The notes under the pieces: model-generated
What the model was told of the DNA's origin: nothing
Seen by the model: the letters and a program-made list of their open reading frames with translations, nothing else
Databases searched by the model: none
Assembly: GCA_037577475.1 (NCBI GenBank)
Contig: CM075201.1
Span: 10,459,501-10,523,500 of the forward strand
DNA: 64,000 nucleotides
Origin: Chaunax sp. Z400
Lineage: Eukaryota; Chordata; Actinopteri; Lophiiformes; Chaunacidae
Direction: 5' to 3'
Part shown: positions 13,576-25,300 of the stretch, piece after piece
Layout of the letters: the number at the start of each line of letters is the position of its first letter
Position numbering within the stretch: position 1 is the stretch's first letter
Translations under genes and position numbers: made by a program

Positions 13576-16500
13576 ATGCCGCCGAACAAACGGGTGCGTA
13601 AGAAAACGCTTAAATTGGACTGTGAATGGAGTTCGTGTCAGGAGTCTTTCGGTCGGATGGAGAACTTCTGCAAACATGTGGAGGTTCACCTGAACATGGC
13701 GAAAGAGGACGAAGGAGAAGCAGAGGGTGAGGAGGTTTTAGTGTTCAAGTTCAAATTATCGTCCTGTGGTTCATCTACTATGTTTTTTTTAGAGCTGCAG
13801 CTAATTATGTAGAAAGAAAGCATAACTCTGCTCAGGGAGTTGTGAGACATTGACTCATTTTCCTTTGATTTGTCAGAATGAAACATTGGCTCTGGGTAAA
13901 TGGAGAGGATCTGAAATCATTAACATGTTTTAAACATAAATTTTAAAAAAAAAAACATCTTCCAAACCACCATTCAGTCGGCCTTCATGTGGTGTTTTTT
14001 AAATTTATGGTTTTAGTATTTATACCCATCTATCACAAATTTCATGTCAGTGTTTATTCTATTTTATTACTGTTTTTAATTTGATTATCCATCTTTTATT
14101 GTTGTTTTAGTCCGAGTGGTGCTTACTAATCTCTACATCCTTTCAAATTCATCATCGATCACTTGTACTGCCCTTTGAATAGCATGCAAATTGTTTGAAA
14201 TATTGTTTGATTGATTGATTTTAGTGGAAAACAGCCTCACCTCAAATTCATTGAGCATCTGTTTCACTGAAGACCAGACTGAACGTCAAAAAGCTCCCAA
14301 AACAAGAAAGAAATGAAGATGTCTTTAGTCGTATTAAATCAATGCATTTGTCCACCTGTTCCTACACTTAACATTTAATGCGCATCTTGAAATTCCCAAA
14401 TCGTAGTTAAACGTTACAGTTTCAGCCAAATAATTGCAGCTTCATTTTACATCCAGTGTGCTGCAGTGATATTAAATGAGTGATAATAAACTTGATATCA
14501 CATAGCCCCTAAAAACATGATTCCTACTAATGCAAACTCTTTTTACTGTTTGTGCCAAGGAGAGAGAAACTGTCTCTGGAGAAACTGTGGTTTCTGCTCT
14601 GTAGAGGGTCCTGAGGAGTTAAGAAGACATCTGTTCTTTCACTGTTATCATACGAAGCTTAAGCAGTTGGGTCAGCAGGTGCTTAATGCCCATTCAGAAA
14701 TTGGCACTTGCTCCATCGGCTACCACAACAGCATCCCTGAAATCCCAGATAATTTTGTTTGTCTTTGGAACGAATGTGAGGTAAGATTGGCAGAGGTGTC
14801 TTTTGAGTATGCAAGGTTTATGGAAAGCAAAGACATCTCCTTTCAATAGTCAACATCCATTAAACATATCACAACAACAAATGGCAATATCTTGTTGTAG
14901 TCATGGTCTCTCTTGTCTTAATTAGAAGCTAAATTGTGGGGACAGTAACTTGACTCCAGAGCGCACACAGAGCTAAATGGAATTTCTTCACTTGTGTCTG
15001 TTGAGTTGTAGATTTAAGAAAATGTCCTTGAAATCTAAATATTTCTGGCTATGTGTTTCTTCTTTCTATGCTTATTTCTATATTTGTTAAAGCAACCACC
15101 ATTTGACAACCCGGAGTGGTTCTATCGCCATGTGGAGATGCATAGCCTGTTAATAGATATACCTACGGGAGACTGTGAATTCCCAGTACGCTGTGGGTGG
15201 AAAGGTATGTCATTGAGCATGATTTATTTATCACTATGATTATAGGTGAGAAATATCAACTAAAGATTACAAGACTGCCATTTCTGTTCAGTACTAAGAA
15301 TGTGGGATTGCTCAGTCCAAGGTCTGTCTCTCCATAGATTGTGAAGCCACTGCTAAAGGACGTCCTAAACTGCGGGAGCATCTGCGCAGCCATACCCAAG
15401 AGAAGGTAGTGGCATGTCCAGGCTGTGGAGGGATGTACGCCAACAACACCAAGCTGTTTGATCACATCATACGACAGAACGACATGGAAGGTAAGAACGT
15501 GACTGAATTCTAACAGAAATATTCAAAACAATGTCGCCTTTTTTTTAGTTTCAATTTTGTGTGCTCTATTCATTTTTGCTTTGTGTCATTGTATGTGTGC
15601 TGCAGGTCAGAGGTTCCAGTGTTCTCACTGTTCCAAACGTTTTGCAACAGAAAGACTACTGAGAGACCACATGAGAACCCACGGTCAGTCCCACTGCCAT
15701 TGTGCTATCAGTGTTCCGAGTCATTATTCCCATGGAATGGGGTCGGGTGTGGGCTGGTGGGGTCACTTAAAAGAACAAACTGCTCTTTTTGCATGGTTGA
15801 GCCAGATGACTTCAAATCAATTTGTATTACTTGCATTCGTTTTCTAAACCTCGCCTTATGTTTTAGGTTTATAATAACTTTCCCATCCAAATTAACATTT
15901 TGCCCAAATTAGTCCTTAATAAGTTTAGGTTTTGTTTGTTTTATTGTTTTTTTCCCCTGCTGGTGTTGCCATGAATCTTTACCCCCCCCCCCACACACAC
16001 ACACACACACGCGCACACACACACACACACGCATTCTGCCACTCAAGGTTTTGCTTAGTTGTAATAATGTTTGTATAAATATTGGTCAACATTAATAAGC
16101 CTCATTGCTCTAGCTCCCATCGTACTTGAGCCAGTCACATAACAAAGACATATTTGTTCCTTTAGAAACCCTCGAGCTTTAATATAAATTATTTCACCAG
16201 GTTTTCTTGGGTTTTTATTTACGATTTTGTCAATCATAAATAAGAGAGTAATGATTTTTGAACAATTGACCCTGTTATACGCTTTAGTGTCAAATTGAGG
16301 AAGACAATCCTGTTGTCAACAAACAATTTTGCATTATTATTAGATGATTTATTGTTATCGCTGGTTTCTCTTCATCGTACAGTGAGCCACTACAAATGCC
16401 CACTGTGTGACATGACTTGTCCATCACCGTCTTCACTGCGAAACCATATTAAATTCCGCCACAGTAATGAGAAGCCATACAGCTGTGATTACTGCGAATA

Positions 16501-17427
16501 CAGGTACTGCATCTTCTCAATATGCAGCAGAGCAAAAACAACATTAAGCTATTAAACACACATCTGTTGCAATACAGTTTTCTTAATACCGGAACACTTG
16601 ATTTTGTTTTTGCAGATGTAAGAACATGATTGATTTACGCAAACACCTGGACACCCACAGTAGCGATCCAGCATTCCACTGTGACGTTCCTGGCTGCAGC
16701 TTCACCTCTCGTGCCCTTTGCACCATGAAGATTCACCACAAAAGAGAGCATGAGGTGAAAGGGGGAATCATTTAAATTATTGTGGGCACTCATATATGGA
16801 TTTTTCATGTCATTTATGTTTCTCTACTGTCTCCTTTCCATTATCAGGGGAATTTTGTACCTCGCTACAAGTGTCACGTGTGTGATAAGTGCTTCACCAG
16901 GGGCAACAGCCTAACTGTTCATCTGCACAAAAAGCACCAATTTAAATGGCCTTCTGGACACCCCAGATTCAGGTTAAGTCTTGCATTGACAAATCAATCA
17001 GTACATTAATGCTGAATTTATGTTGTTGTTGCGGCACTGATGGCTTCTTCCTCACTCTATCAGGTACAAGGAGCATGAGGATGGCTTCCTGCGATTGCAG
17101 CTGATTCGCTACGAGAGCGTGGAACTGACAGAGCAGCTAATGAGGGAAAGACAAAACCGGCAAGCAGACGAAGACGAGGATCAGACTGAGGGCCAGGAAC
17201 TCGAGGAAGAATCCCAGGGAGCGGCTCCGTCAGAGCTGCAGGCAGAATTGAGAGGGGTTTTGCTGGAGGAGCATAGTGCAGAGGACGAAACGGTCAGTGC
17301 TGAGGAGAGCAATCAGGAAGAGGGCATGATCTACGTTCTAACTGGAGGTTTGTTACAAGCAGGGGAGGACTCTCCGATGCAGCACCTCCAGGATACTGCC
17401 AAGCAGCAAGGAATGCAGGTGGTTTGA
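13576..17427 (+). CDS. hinfp: Histone H4 transcription factor (HiNF-P), C2H2 zinc-finger protein
   Basis: HINFP binds the H4 gene promoter element in the nucleus and, with the co-activator NPAT, drives histone H4 transcription at the G1/S transition. Exons are 13576-13726, 14560-14780, 15093-15204, 15338-15490, 15606-15683, 16383-16503, 16616-16754, 16848-16972 and 17064-17427. Phases agree and give 487 aa (human 517). A run of C2H2 fingers occupies roughly residues 16-365, including FQCSHCSKRFATERLLRDH, YKCPLCDMTCP and YKCHVCDKCFTRGNSLTVH. The linker [20 protein letters not shown] after the last finger is essentially as in human. The C-terminal tail, from about residue 390, is acidic and Glu-rich and is less conserved. 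The short N-terminal acidic stretch of human HINFP is reduced to a few residues at the exon 1/2 junction. The exon 2 acceptor at 14560 could be shifted by a few bases. Confidence 0.95.
15992..16030. repeat. (CA)n microsatellite in hinfp intron
   Basis: A run of C bases (about 15982-15992) leads into alternating CA units interrupted by GCGC. It lies in the intron between hinfp coding exons 5 and 6 and does not touch a splice site. Confidence 0.95.
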
Positions 17428-17580
17428 CCACCTCAACAATCCTGCCAAAAACAACTTATACACAAGAGCATGTTATGTAACCAGCGGTGCTGTTTCACAG
17501 ATACATGGAGTTAAGAAATTAAATCATGTGACTGAAGGTGCGTGTGCTCCAGGTTGATCTCTATTGAGGCAATGTTGGGT

Positions 17581-17628
17581 AATAAAGAAAGATGTATGAA
17601 TAATACATTACAATAAATGTACAATAAA
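17581..17628 (+). promoter_or_regulatory. hinfp poly(A) signals
   Basis: AATAAA occurs at 17581-17586, 17612-17617 and 17623-17628, 155-200 bases after the hinfp stop. It is followed by a GT-rich stretch (TGTGTTTTGTTTG), the usual arrangement of a vertebrate cleavage site. The last two are the best placed. Confidence 0.7.
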
Positions 17629-17971
17629 CAATGTGTTTTGTTTGTTAAGCTTGTGAATCTGTTCACCAGTATTTTTAGATAATTTTTCAATTAGTTCTCT
17701 ATCATACTGAAACATCTTTAGTCAGTTGGATGGATACTAATGCTGCTCTTCCTATTGGATGGTGATTATCTTGTAAATGGGAACTCTAAAATGATTCTTC
17801 AGAAGGGCGAGTTGTCATTAATATTCTCTAAACGTCGTGAAATTCAGCAACGAGGGCCCTACTTCATTAAGTCAGAGAGTGTATTTTTTGACGCTTGAAT
17901 AAACTTGCCAAAACGTTTGGAAAAATCATGTTTAAATTTTTTGGTGGTGCACAAGAAAATTATTTCTCTTT

Positions 17972-18100
17972 TCTTTTTTATTTATTTATTTAATTTAACC
18001 AGAGAGGCCCTTGAGATGACATCTCTTTTCCAAGGGAGACCTAGGTAAGATGGCACACTAGTTCAAGGTTACAAGAAATGAAACAATAGAGCACTTAATG
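17972..18100. mobile_element. Fish interspersed repeat fragment
   Basis: The stretch TTTATTTATTTAATTTAACCAG, then GAGATGACATCTCTTTTCCA and AGGGAGACCTAGGTAAGA, then a segment ending TTCAAGGTTACAA, is a degenerate copy of a repeat that is very frequent in teleosts (an AACCAGG...TCTCTTTTTCAAGAGAGACCTGG family). It is short, without coding capacity. Confidence 0.65.
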
Positions 18101-18295
18101 TAGGAACAGTTAAAGAGAATAAAACATTAAAACTGATGTGAAGTAACGGCTACATAAGACTAATCCACGTTAGGAAAGAAACCTAGAAATTACTTTTCAC
18201 AAGCCATTAAAAGTAATATGCTTTATTTTTAATTTATTTCATAAAACATATCTCTCCAGTACATTAATGGACTCCATCATGTGTAGTTTCATTAT

Positions 18296-18311
18296 AGCGC
18301 CCCCTGCTGAG
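18296..18311 (-). promoter_or_regulatory. CTCF-like motif, reverse orientation
   Basis: AGCGCCCCCTGCTGAG, read on the minus strand as CTCAGCAGGGGGCGCT, fits the CTCF core consensus (CCASYAGRKGGCRSY) apart from the first positions. Similar strings also occur inside some fish repeats, so binding is only inferred. Confidence 0.4.
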
Positions 18312-18712
18312 TAGAATCAAACAACTGCAGGGTCTGCTTAGAAAAACATTTAAAATCTGTAAAACGTCTACAATATCAGTGCTTTAATGACAAATATGAA
18401 CACAATCACTCTTTTTACTAACCCTACTCCTGAGTTTGATCTTTTTAAAAGCTCTCATGATCAGGTGTTTTAAGTGGTGACAAACCTTTACCAAATCCGT
18501 GTGTCCTGTCACAGCATGACATCCAGCACATAGTGGCATTAGCTGTGTCTACCAGATTAGGAGGCACACAGAGCTTAGCTCAAGTGTTACTTAACACTCT
18601 GTCACTTCATTCTACAGTCAGTGAACTCTACTGGGTTCATGTCTGTTGACTTTACAAATATCAGGAATGTTACTGGACAGTAATATGACTTAGATCGCAG
18701 ACATATCAGAAG

Positions 18713-19723
18713 ATGGGCACGGCGAGGTTATATCCACTGCTGCTGCTGCTGTTTGGGTCCTTCCAGACAGTCGTTTCTCAGTTTCCTGGATGGATTGGCG
18801 AGGTGGAAGGTAGTGGTAAGACCTATAATGCCGGTGTTATTTGTCAGTCAAGATCTGGCCTCTAAGGAAAAAGCTTCATCTTTCCTATTATATAGATGTT
18901 TGTGATTTGTCCACTTTTGTTTTATGACAAAGCCAAAAAACTATTTTTCTGTAGGTGAGACAGAATGGATTCCCAAACCAGATCTCATAGATGACATGTA
19001 CTGGTCCGGGTCAGCGCCCCTCTGTTTTGGAGGCTGTAAGGCGCGGCATCAGGAGCTGAGGAGAGATCGGTGTGGAGATTCAAGCTGCTGCTGGCTTGGC
19101 TACAAGTCCCTGTGCAGAGGTAAGACTACCACAACAGTGGCATTAGATAGAACTTCTTAAACGCAGACGTCCCCCTGTCTGATCAGCCTGTTGAGCTTCA
19201 TGTCAGACCTGCCGTTGTATTTCATTTTCTTTGCTTGGCAGTGAACTGTGGAAAGCCAGATGTGGACTATAATGGACAAATGCATGGCAGTGACTGGTGG
19301 GTGGGCTCTGTGGTTAGGTACACCTGTCGTTCCGGCTTCATGCTCGTGGGAAGCCCGACCAGAACTTGCCAGTCAAATGGCCTCTGGACCTCGAAACCCA
19401 TCTGCCTCAGTGAGTAAACCCCATTGACACAAAGGTCTTATGCTTCCTTATGAATGTTTTAGCTCATCACATTATGTCTTTCAGGAATGTGTGAACGGGG
19501 ACGCATTGAAATTAGTGAGAGGGAACTCAATGGGACATGCAACTCCACCTGCACATATAAGAGCTACTTTGGCCCACCCAAACAAGGCTGCACTCGGATA
19601 GACAACTGTAAGAAGAAGGAGACTGGCTGGAAGCGCTTCTTTGCACAGTGTGTCCCTTGCATTTGTGACTGCGCTTCATCATGTCGTGAGTCGCTTCATC
19701 ACAAAACTTTCAAATACAACTGA
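18713..19723 (+). CDS. Secreted cysteine-rich protein with a single sushi (CCP) domain
   Basis: I do not recognise this gene. Four exons, 18713-18815, 18955-19119, 19242-19409 and 19485-19723, join in phase-1 junctions to give 224 aa. Residues 1 to about 22 are a signal peptide (LLLLLFG core), so the product is probably secreted. Residues 58-88 form a six-cysteine module (C58, C62, C74, C79, C80, C88) with GDSSCCWLGYKSLC. Residues 92-144 are a canonical sushi domain with C92, C118, C132, C144 and the invariant W138. Residues 148-212 form a third cysteine-rich part with ten cysteines ending VPCICDCASSC. Two N-glycosylation sequons lie at N161 and N165. Each module falls in its own exon with symmetrical phase-1 borders, the pattern of shuffled extracellular domains. 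No transmembrane segment or GPI signal is seen. Role unknown; adhesion, complement-like or matrix functions are possible for sushi proteins. Confidence 0.85.
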
Positions 19724-21333
19724 AGGACCTCTTGAACTCATGTAATTTGAGGATGAAGCAATATTGTCTCAGTGCAAATGCACATGAATTTGGTGAATCT
19801 GCTTTAACATTGAAGTATTCCAGGCAACTTTATTTAGCATATGCGGAGAAAACACAAAGTCACTGGATGTTTGGAGATATTCATTTGATCTCTGGTAGAC
19901 TGACGCCAACAATGTTTCCTTGTTTCAGACTTTTGTTTCAGAAGATGTCGGTGCCTCAGGTTTGAATCCCTCTGAGTGAGCGGTGAATTCCAAGCAAATC
20001 AGAACTCAGTCAATCTGTGTGATGTGACGACAGGGTCAGAAAAGAAAAGTGAGATTAATTTTTCCTTTAGTTAGAACAATCTGAGAGGCCATGTCAAACT
20101 TGGGTCCAACCTGAGGTACTTAAAAAAAAAAAAAGTTGAACCTGATTTGCCAGGTTGTTGAGGTTGTTGAGGTTGAGGTTGTTAAGAAGCTCATTTTGGG
20201 GAGGCAACTGCACACATGTCAACCTCATTGGATGCTCACCTAAAAGACTTGACTAGCTCAGACAGCATTTTCTGGTTGGTTGAATTAACTTGGTGCTGTA
20301 ATTTAATGCCATAGCTAGTGTGCACCTACCAGGAATACCCCACATATGTGTGTCTGTGAACATGTTTGTGTGTCTAAAGGAGAAGAAGAATCAAAAATGA
20401 AGACAAGGAGAGAGAGAGAGAGAGAGAAGTGAGATTAAGGTCTCATCATTGCTACTCTCAGTCCATCTGTCCCTGAACGAGATGAAACCTTAATCTTGTT
20501 ACAGAGGTCACAGACCCTATAAGCAAATAGTTTTTATAGGTGGTGGACTAAGCATGCTTTTTGATTTTTAAATGACTCATTGTGGGAGAGAAAATAGCAC
20601 AAAATATCTATTTTTCTTCCCAATCTTTATTTCTATCTGCAGTAGATGGATTGTATACGTGTGAACCTGATGTCTGGTACATTTGGAAGGAGGATAATGA
20701 CACTGCTGCCCTATCCAAAGTTAAAGCATCCACACTATATTCTCTATCACTCAACACCCAGTTCATTTTCTATGCTTTGTTCGCAGCAGACACAATCTGC
20801 ATCATGAATCTACAACAGGGACCTTTAACAAACTTTTAATCTTTCATGAGCTGCAAAATGACGGCTGGATGAATCTCACTTCCTGGTGTAATTCAACTTT
20901 TTCTTTTTTGAACTTGACATTTCTTCTTATATATTCTTTTATATATTCTCCTTTCATGTTTACTGTATATATTTGTGTTCTTCTTCTATGGTCATTTAAT
21001 GATTTGTTTTATTTCCAGGCACCAAATAAATGTTTGATGTCAACATATTAATTATAACTAACAAAACTGACACAATATACAGTCTGGTATATTGTATAGA
21101 GTGTGTGACCCTAACCTTATGTACAGAATCATTGACTTTGGTTTGCTAAGAGACATTACTCCTGCAAGCCAGTAGATGGTGCTGTTTTGTTTATTCTCTC
21201 AATACATTTATAGCACTTCTTTGCACTTTACGGTCAGTGTAATAATCCTGAGACAGCCAAATCTGCAAAAAATAATAAATGTGCAAAGGTCGTTTCCATG
21301 TCACGTTTCTGATTTTCTGCGTCAGCTTGTTCA
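19724..21333. other. 3' region of the sushi gene and convergent spacer
   Basis: No coding exon is supported. A GA microsatellite lies at 20408-20427. An AATAAA at 21025-21030 is a possible, distant poly(A) signal for the sushi gene. Because the next gene runs on the minus strand, the two genes converge here. A CTCF-like motif is at 21169-21184. The 85-codon frame at 20582-20839 lacks splice context and is treated as chance. Confidence 0.45.
21169..21184 (+). promoter_or_regulatory. CTCF-like motif, forward orientation
   Basis: CCAGTAGATGGTGCTG matches the CTCF core consensus with one deviation (T for C after GG). It lies on the opposite strand from the motif at 18296, the two pointing away from each other on either side of the sushi gene. 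Occupancy is unproven. Confidence 0.35.
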
Positions 21334-22387
21334 TCACTGCTGAGACCAGGTGCTGAATCTGAGGACGATATGTTCATTTGCTTTAGGTTTGTAGCAGCCG
21401 ATTCCTGTGAAAGCAGACAGGCTTGGATCAGAAACTCTGACATATTAGTTCTTCATACAGATCTTAGAGGAACACAGAGCCTAGTTGTGCAGCTCAGATG
21501 ACATGGTCTTGCACTGATACCACGTAGCAGAATTATTAATACATCCTCTTTACTCTAAAATCAAAGAAGCACTCTCAAATAATCAAAACTACCAGCTATA
21601 CTTATGTATGGCTGCTCGTTAGCAACAGGAATCACACCAGATATATTTAAGACAGGTGTCTAATGTCATCTCAACAATAGGATTTTAGAATATTCACTCT
21701 TGAAGACATCCAGAGGCAATAAGTGAAATGACAACTAATCCCCCTGCCGCATTACAGCTCATTAAGTTTTCCTCAGATGTGCTGTGTATAAACTCCAGAG
21801 AGAATACTCACCCACATCCAGTCTGCTGTATTCCCCAGAGCTTTCTGACAGGATCTCCCAGTATGTCTGCTCACGCTCATTTCCAGCTACTCCATTCACA
21901 CTCTCCAGCAACAGGCCGAAGTCTGGGTCCTCCTTCACTGTGAACCTAGCAATGCACACAGAATCAGGACATCAACCCTGAGTTTGTGGGAGTCACAGTG
22001 AAGCCACATTTAAGAATAACAGATGCCATGCAGAGGTGTTGAAGGAGATGTCATGGGCGGTCTTACTTGAAGTCATGCTGTGTTTCCTGCAGTCTCCTCA
22101 GAGCACCCAGCAGCACACCTCCCTCCACCACAGAGCTGGAGTGGGACTCAGGTGTCATGTTCGACAGGTCGTTCTCCACAGACAGTCTGACAGGGAGAGT
22201 CTTTGGACCTGCACACGATATTATATTCAGCTAGAGTGATGCTGTGCTTGATAAATACATCGATAATCAGTCATTTGAGCATATGTATTTGTAATCATCT
22301 TAAATACTGACCTGTGTTTGTGAGAGCTCCTTGTGTCAGCAACAGCAGAAAGCCCACAGAAAGGAATGCAGCTGTTCGTTGTGCCAT
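21334..22387 (-). CDS. Small secreted protein with only the C-terminal domain of cobalamin-binding proteins
   Basis: Four minus-strand exons, 22387-22312, 22208-22067, 21945-21812 and 21404-21334, join with consistent phases to give 140 aa. Residues 1-23 form a signal peptide (FLSVGFLLLLTQG). Residues about 55-137 fit the transcobalamin/intrinsic-factor C-terminal (beta) domain, called DUF4430 or Transcobalamin-like_C: GGVLLGALRRLQ, then DFGLLLESVNGV, then TYWEILSES, then GIGCYKPKANEHIVLRF. The large alpha-helical barrel that forms the other half of the B12 site in transcobalamin, intrinsic factor and haptocorrin is absent, both from this chain and from the flanking sequence. One N-glycosylation sequon lies at N42. 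The final exon is short (71 bases) and was found by its GCY motif next to a clean acceptor. Stand-alone proteins of this type occur in fish, but whether they bind cobalamin is unclear. A tcnl-type orthologue is possible; no symbol is assigned. Confidence 0.85.
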
Positions 22388-25300
22388 CCTGTATAATCTC
22401 TCCCCCTCAGATGTCTAATAACACCTCAGCTCAGTACTTATAGTGTGCCTAACCCTTATTTGTGAGCGCCGTCCAGTCCCAAAATATCTTCATTCCTGCA
22501 ACTACCATTGTTGAGTTTAAATATTCACAATGACAGACTGAAACTAATGCCTACGAGAGTATTTGCTCTCACACATGTGGCAGTCAGTCACTGTCAATGA
22601 ATAGAGAGACACGGTTATCTCTGAAGTGACTTCATGATCATTTAGTTGATTAATGAGCTGCCCTGTGGTTTCCTACAATGCACAAAAGAGAATAGTTTTA
22701 GATAATTTATTAATGCAAACTTAGGTCTATTCTACATAGAATGTAAGAAAGGTCATTTCCCTTACCTCAAAGTAAATATTACATTATGCAATCAGGATCT
22801 TTCAAGTAGATTAATGATAAGAGTTGCACCTCTGTAGCCTTATCAGTCAAGCTTCAAAAGGGCCGTGCAAAAGAATAATCTTTACTTTGGATTCTGACCT
22901 GTCTCAACCACACTGACAATGAGTTATGGAAAAAAAATGAGACGAAATGAATAGATGGCTGCAAATCTGCGATGATTTACAGACATAATCATGTATAAGC
23001 TTTGCAATTATAGTGTGATGGAGTCAGATTTATATAGGTTACAGTGTCCACGTCTAAGAACATAGTCCTGGTCGATAATGATTGCAACTATAAGGTGGCA
23101 AATCACGCATGGGTTGCTGTGCAGAAATTGCTCTCGTAAGAGCTCCTTTTAAGTTGGTCTGATTAAGAGGCAGGTGTGATTAGCTAAAAATGGGTTTGAT
23201 TTCCTCTCGGGGTGATGTAAGACATGTAGGACCCGTTTGAACGAGAGTAACCCCGGCTGGTTTACCGAAAATAACCCGGGCACTGCAGCATCAGCACCAG
23301 GCAGCTGCGCAGGTGCGGACTTTAAAGAGACAGCGAGGGCTAAACCTAAACCTTTCCCTGTGTTTACACTCAACAGTGCAATGACAGCGATGGAACCCAC
23401 TCTGATTATCAGTATGCAAGATGAGAAATGAAAAAAATTCATCCTAATTTCATTGAGATATTCACATTTTTTCTTTCATCCACTTCGTCCAAAATAAACG
23501 TAGAATAGGCCTAGAACTGGAAAGAACTGGCATCTGAGAGGCTAATTTACTTAAACTCAATGTGATTTGACAATGCTGTGCAGTAATTCCAGTTTGTGGG
23601 TCAATGCCCCGTCTTTAAAACAATCTTCAAAACGTCTTTACATGCACTTAGAATGCATCTGTTATCAATGATTCTGCAGTGCTTATGGCACCTTTAAGAT
23701 AGTCTATTTTTAAGGTGATTTTTATTCATTCTAAAACATGAGGTCATGATGAGGATTAGGAGGAGATAATAAAAACCAAAACAGTATTTTTTTTATTTTT
23801 TTTCCTCCAGTAACATCCTGCCTGCAACGCCCTGTATCCCAGACCGGCGTGCGTACACAGACGCACTAACCGGTAAGAGGACAGCTGCTGTATCGGCTGC
23901 TGCTGCTGAAGCATCTGCAGCAGCGTTTTGCTGTTTCTGACTCATTCCAGTTGTCACAGACTTAAAATCACCGCCACTGCTGAGGATGTGTATGTCGGGA
24001 CGGATGGATTTCATGTAGCCCTGACGGACTGGTGTTATCGAGGGGAGGAAAAACATGACAGGCATCCCGTTCCCCTGACGATTCGCTGGGATGCAGACAT
24101 AGACTTGAGGCCGGACATGATTTTAATCTCAGGAGTTGTGGTGGATGCGGGACGATGTGCGCCGCACCCCGAGAGATGTTGATGAGGAGAACACAGCTAA
24201 GTCCTTTCATTCCTCTTAACCGATCCGGATTTTTACAGGGCTGTGGTAGACAGTGAACATCTTGGTGTGCTTTTACAGCTGGCTCGGACAGTTTGGGGAT
24301 CTTCTCATGTGGAGGGATCTTGCTGTTTTGTCTGAAGGCATCAACTGAGCACTGTTGCTCTCACCCGGAGAGGAGGAGAACCAGGGCTGAGCTGCTCACC
24401 TGGTCATTCCAGCACCCAATAATAAGTACGTGCAATGCAACAGCCTAAAGCCAAGGTTACTCTTTATGTCTCCTTGGAATTTGTGACTCATCTTCCTTTA
24501 AAATGTCCCCACTGCTCTGTCCTTGGATGGATACTGTCTCATGTTTTCAGTTTATTGTTAACAGGTGGGTTTTTTTAAGAGGTAGGAGCATCACTGTACT
24601 AACAAGTCACTGCAGAGCACAGAACCACCACACCACTGCAAAGATACATTTAATAACCATATTTCATCTCTCCAGGAGACTTTTACTACATAGCTGGCTC
24701 ACGTGCCCTGGCTTTGAGGCTGCACATGACAGATCATGGAGGCCTTCATCTGACTAAAAGGCCATTAAAGCCTGTCAGTGTTTTACAGAGCTTATGTACA
24801 GACTGGTAATGGAAATTCCCTAATGGTAGGTTGGTCAATAGAAGTCATGGTCAATTTTCGTCCTGGTCGTCTTCACATGGGGATATTTTACTGTAGATAC
24901 AGTAGACAGTAGCTGCAGAGGCTTTTACGGGACCGCAGGGCAGCAGTGGATGTTTTGTAGTGGTTATGAGTTGGATACAAACAGACTGTTAATGCATGTA
25001 TGTCTGTGTGTGGACATGTGCTGCTTACTTTTTTAGTTGCTCAAACATGTTCAACACATTCATGAATGAGATTTAGTGTTTTTTATGACAATTTATGTAC
25101 ATAAAATGGGCCGTTTTCAGCCTGTTCAACAGAATATGTATTTCATTTTAGTTGTTTTCTTTTATAATTCATTTCACATGTATATGCACAATTCATTTAA
25201 ACTATACCACATAACCTATTAGTTTTCTGACAGCTTTTCAATATGATTACCCATAAATCTGATGCCTGACGACAGATCTGAGGGAGACTCCTTTAAAATT

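Larger units (their letters stand above)
17428..18712. other. Intergenic region, hinfp to sushi gene
   Basis: After the hinfp 3' end this stretch holds a fish interspersed repeat (17972-18100) and a CTCF-like motif (18296-18311). Upstream of the sushi gene start at 18713 I see no distinct promoter motif. No open frame with splice support is present. Confidence 0.5.

Noticed and set aside
23793..24210. Overlapping frames on both strands in the CpG-rich stretch
   Set aside because: Open frames are expected in GC-rich promoter sequence; neither has splice signals or a recognisable domain, and both carry Ala/Ser runs from a CAG/CTG-rich stretch.
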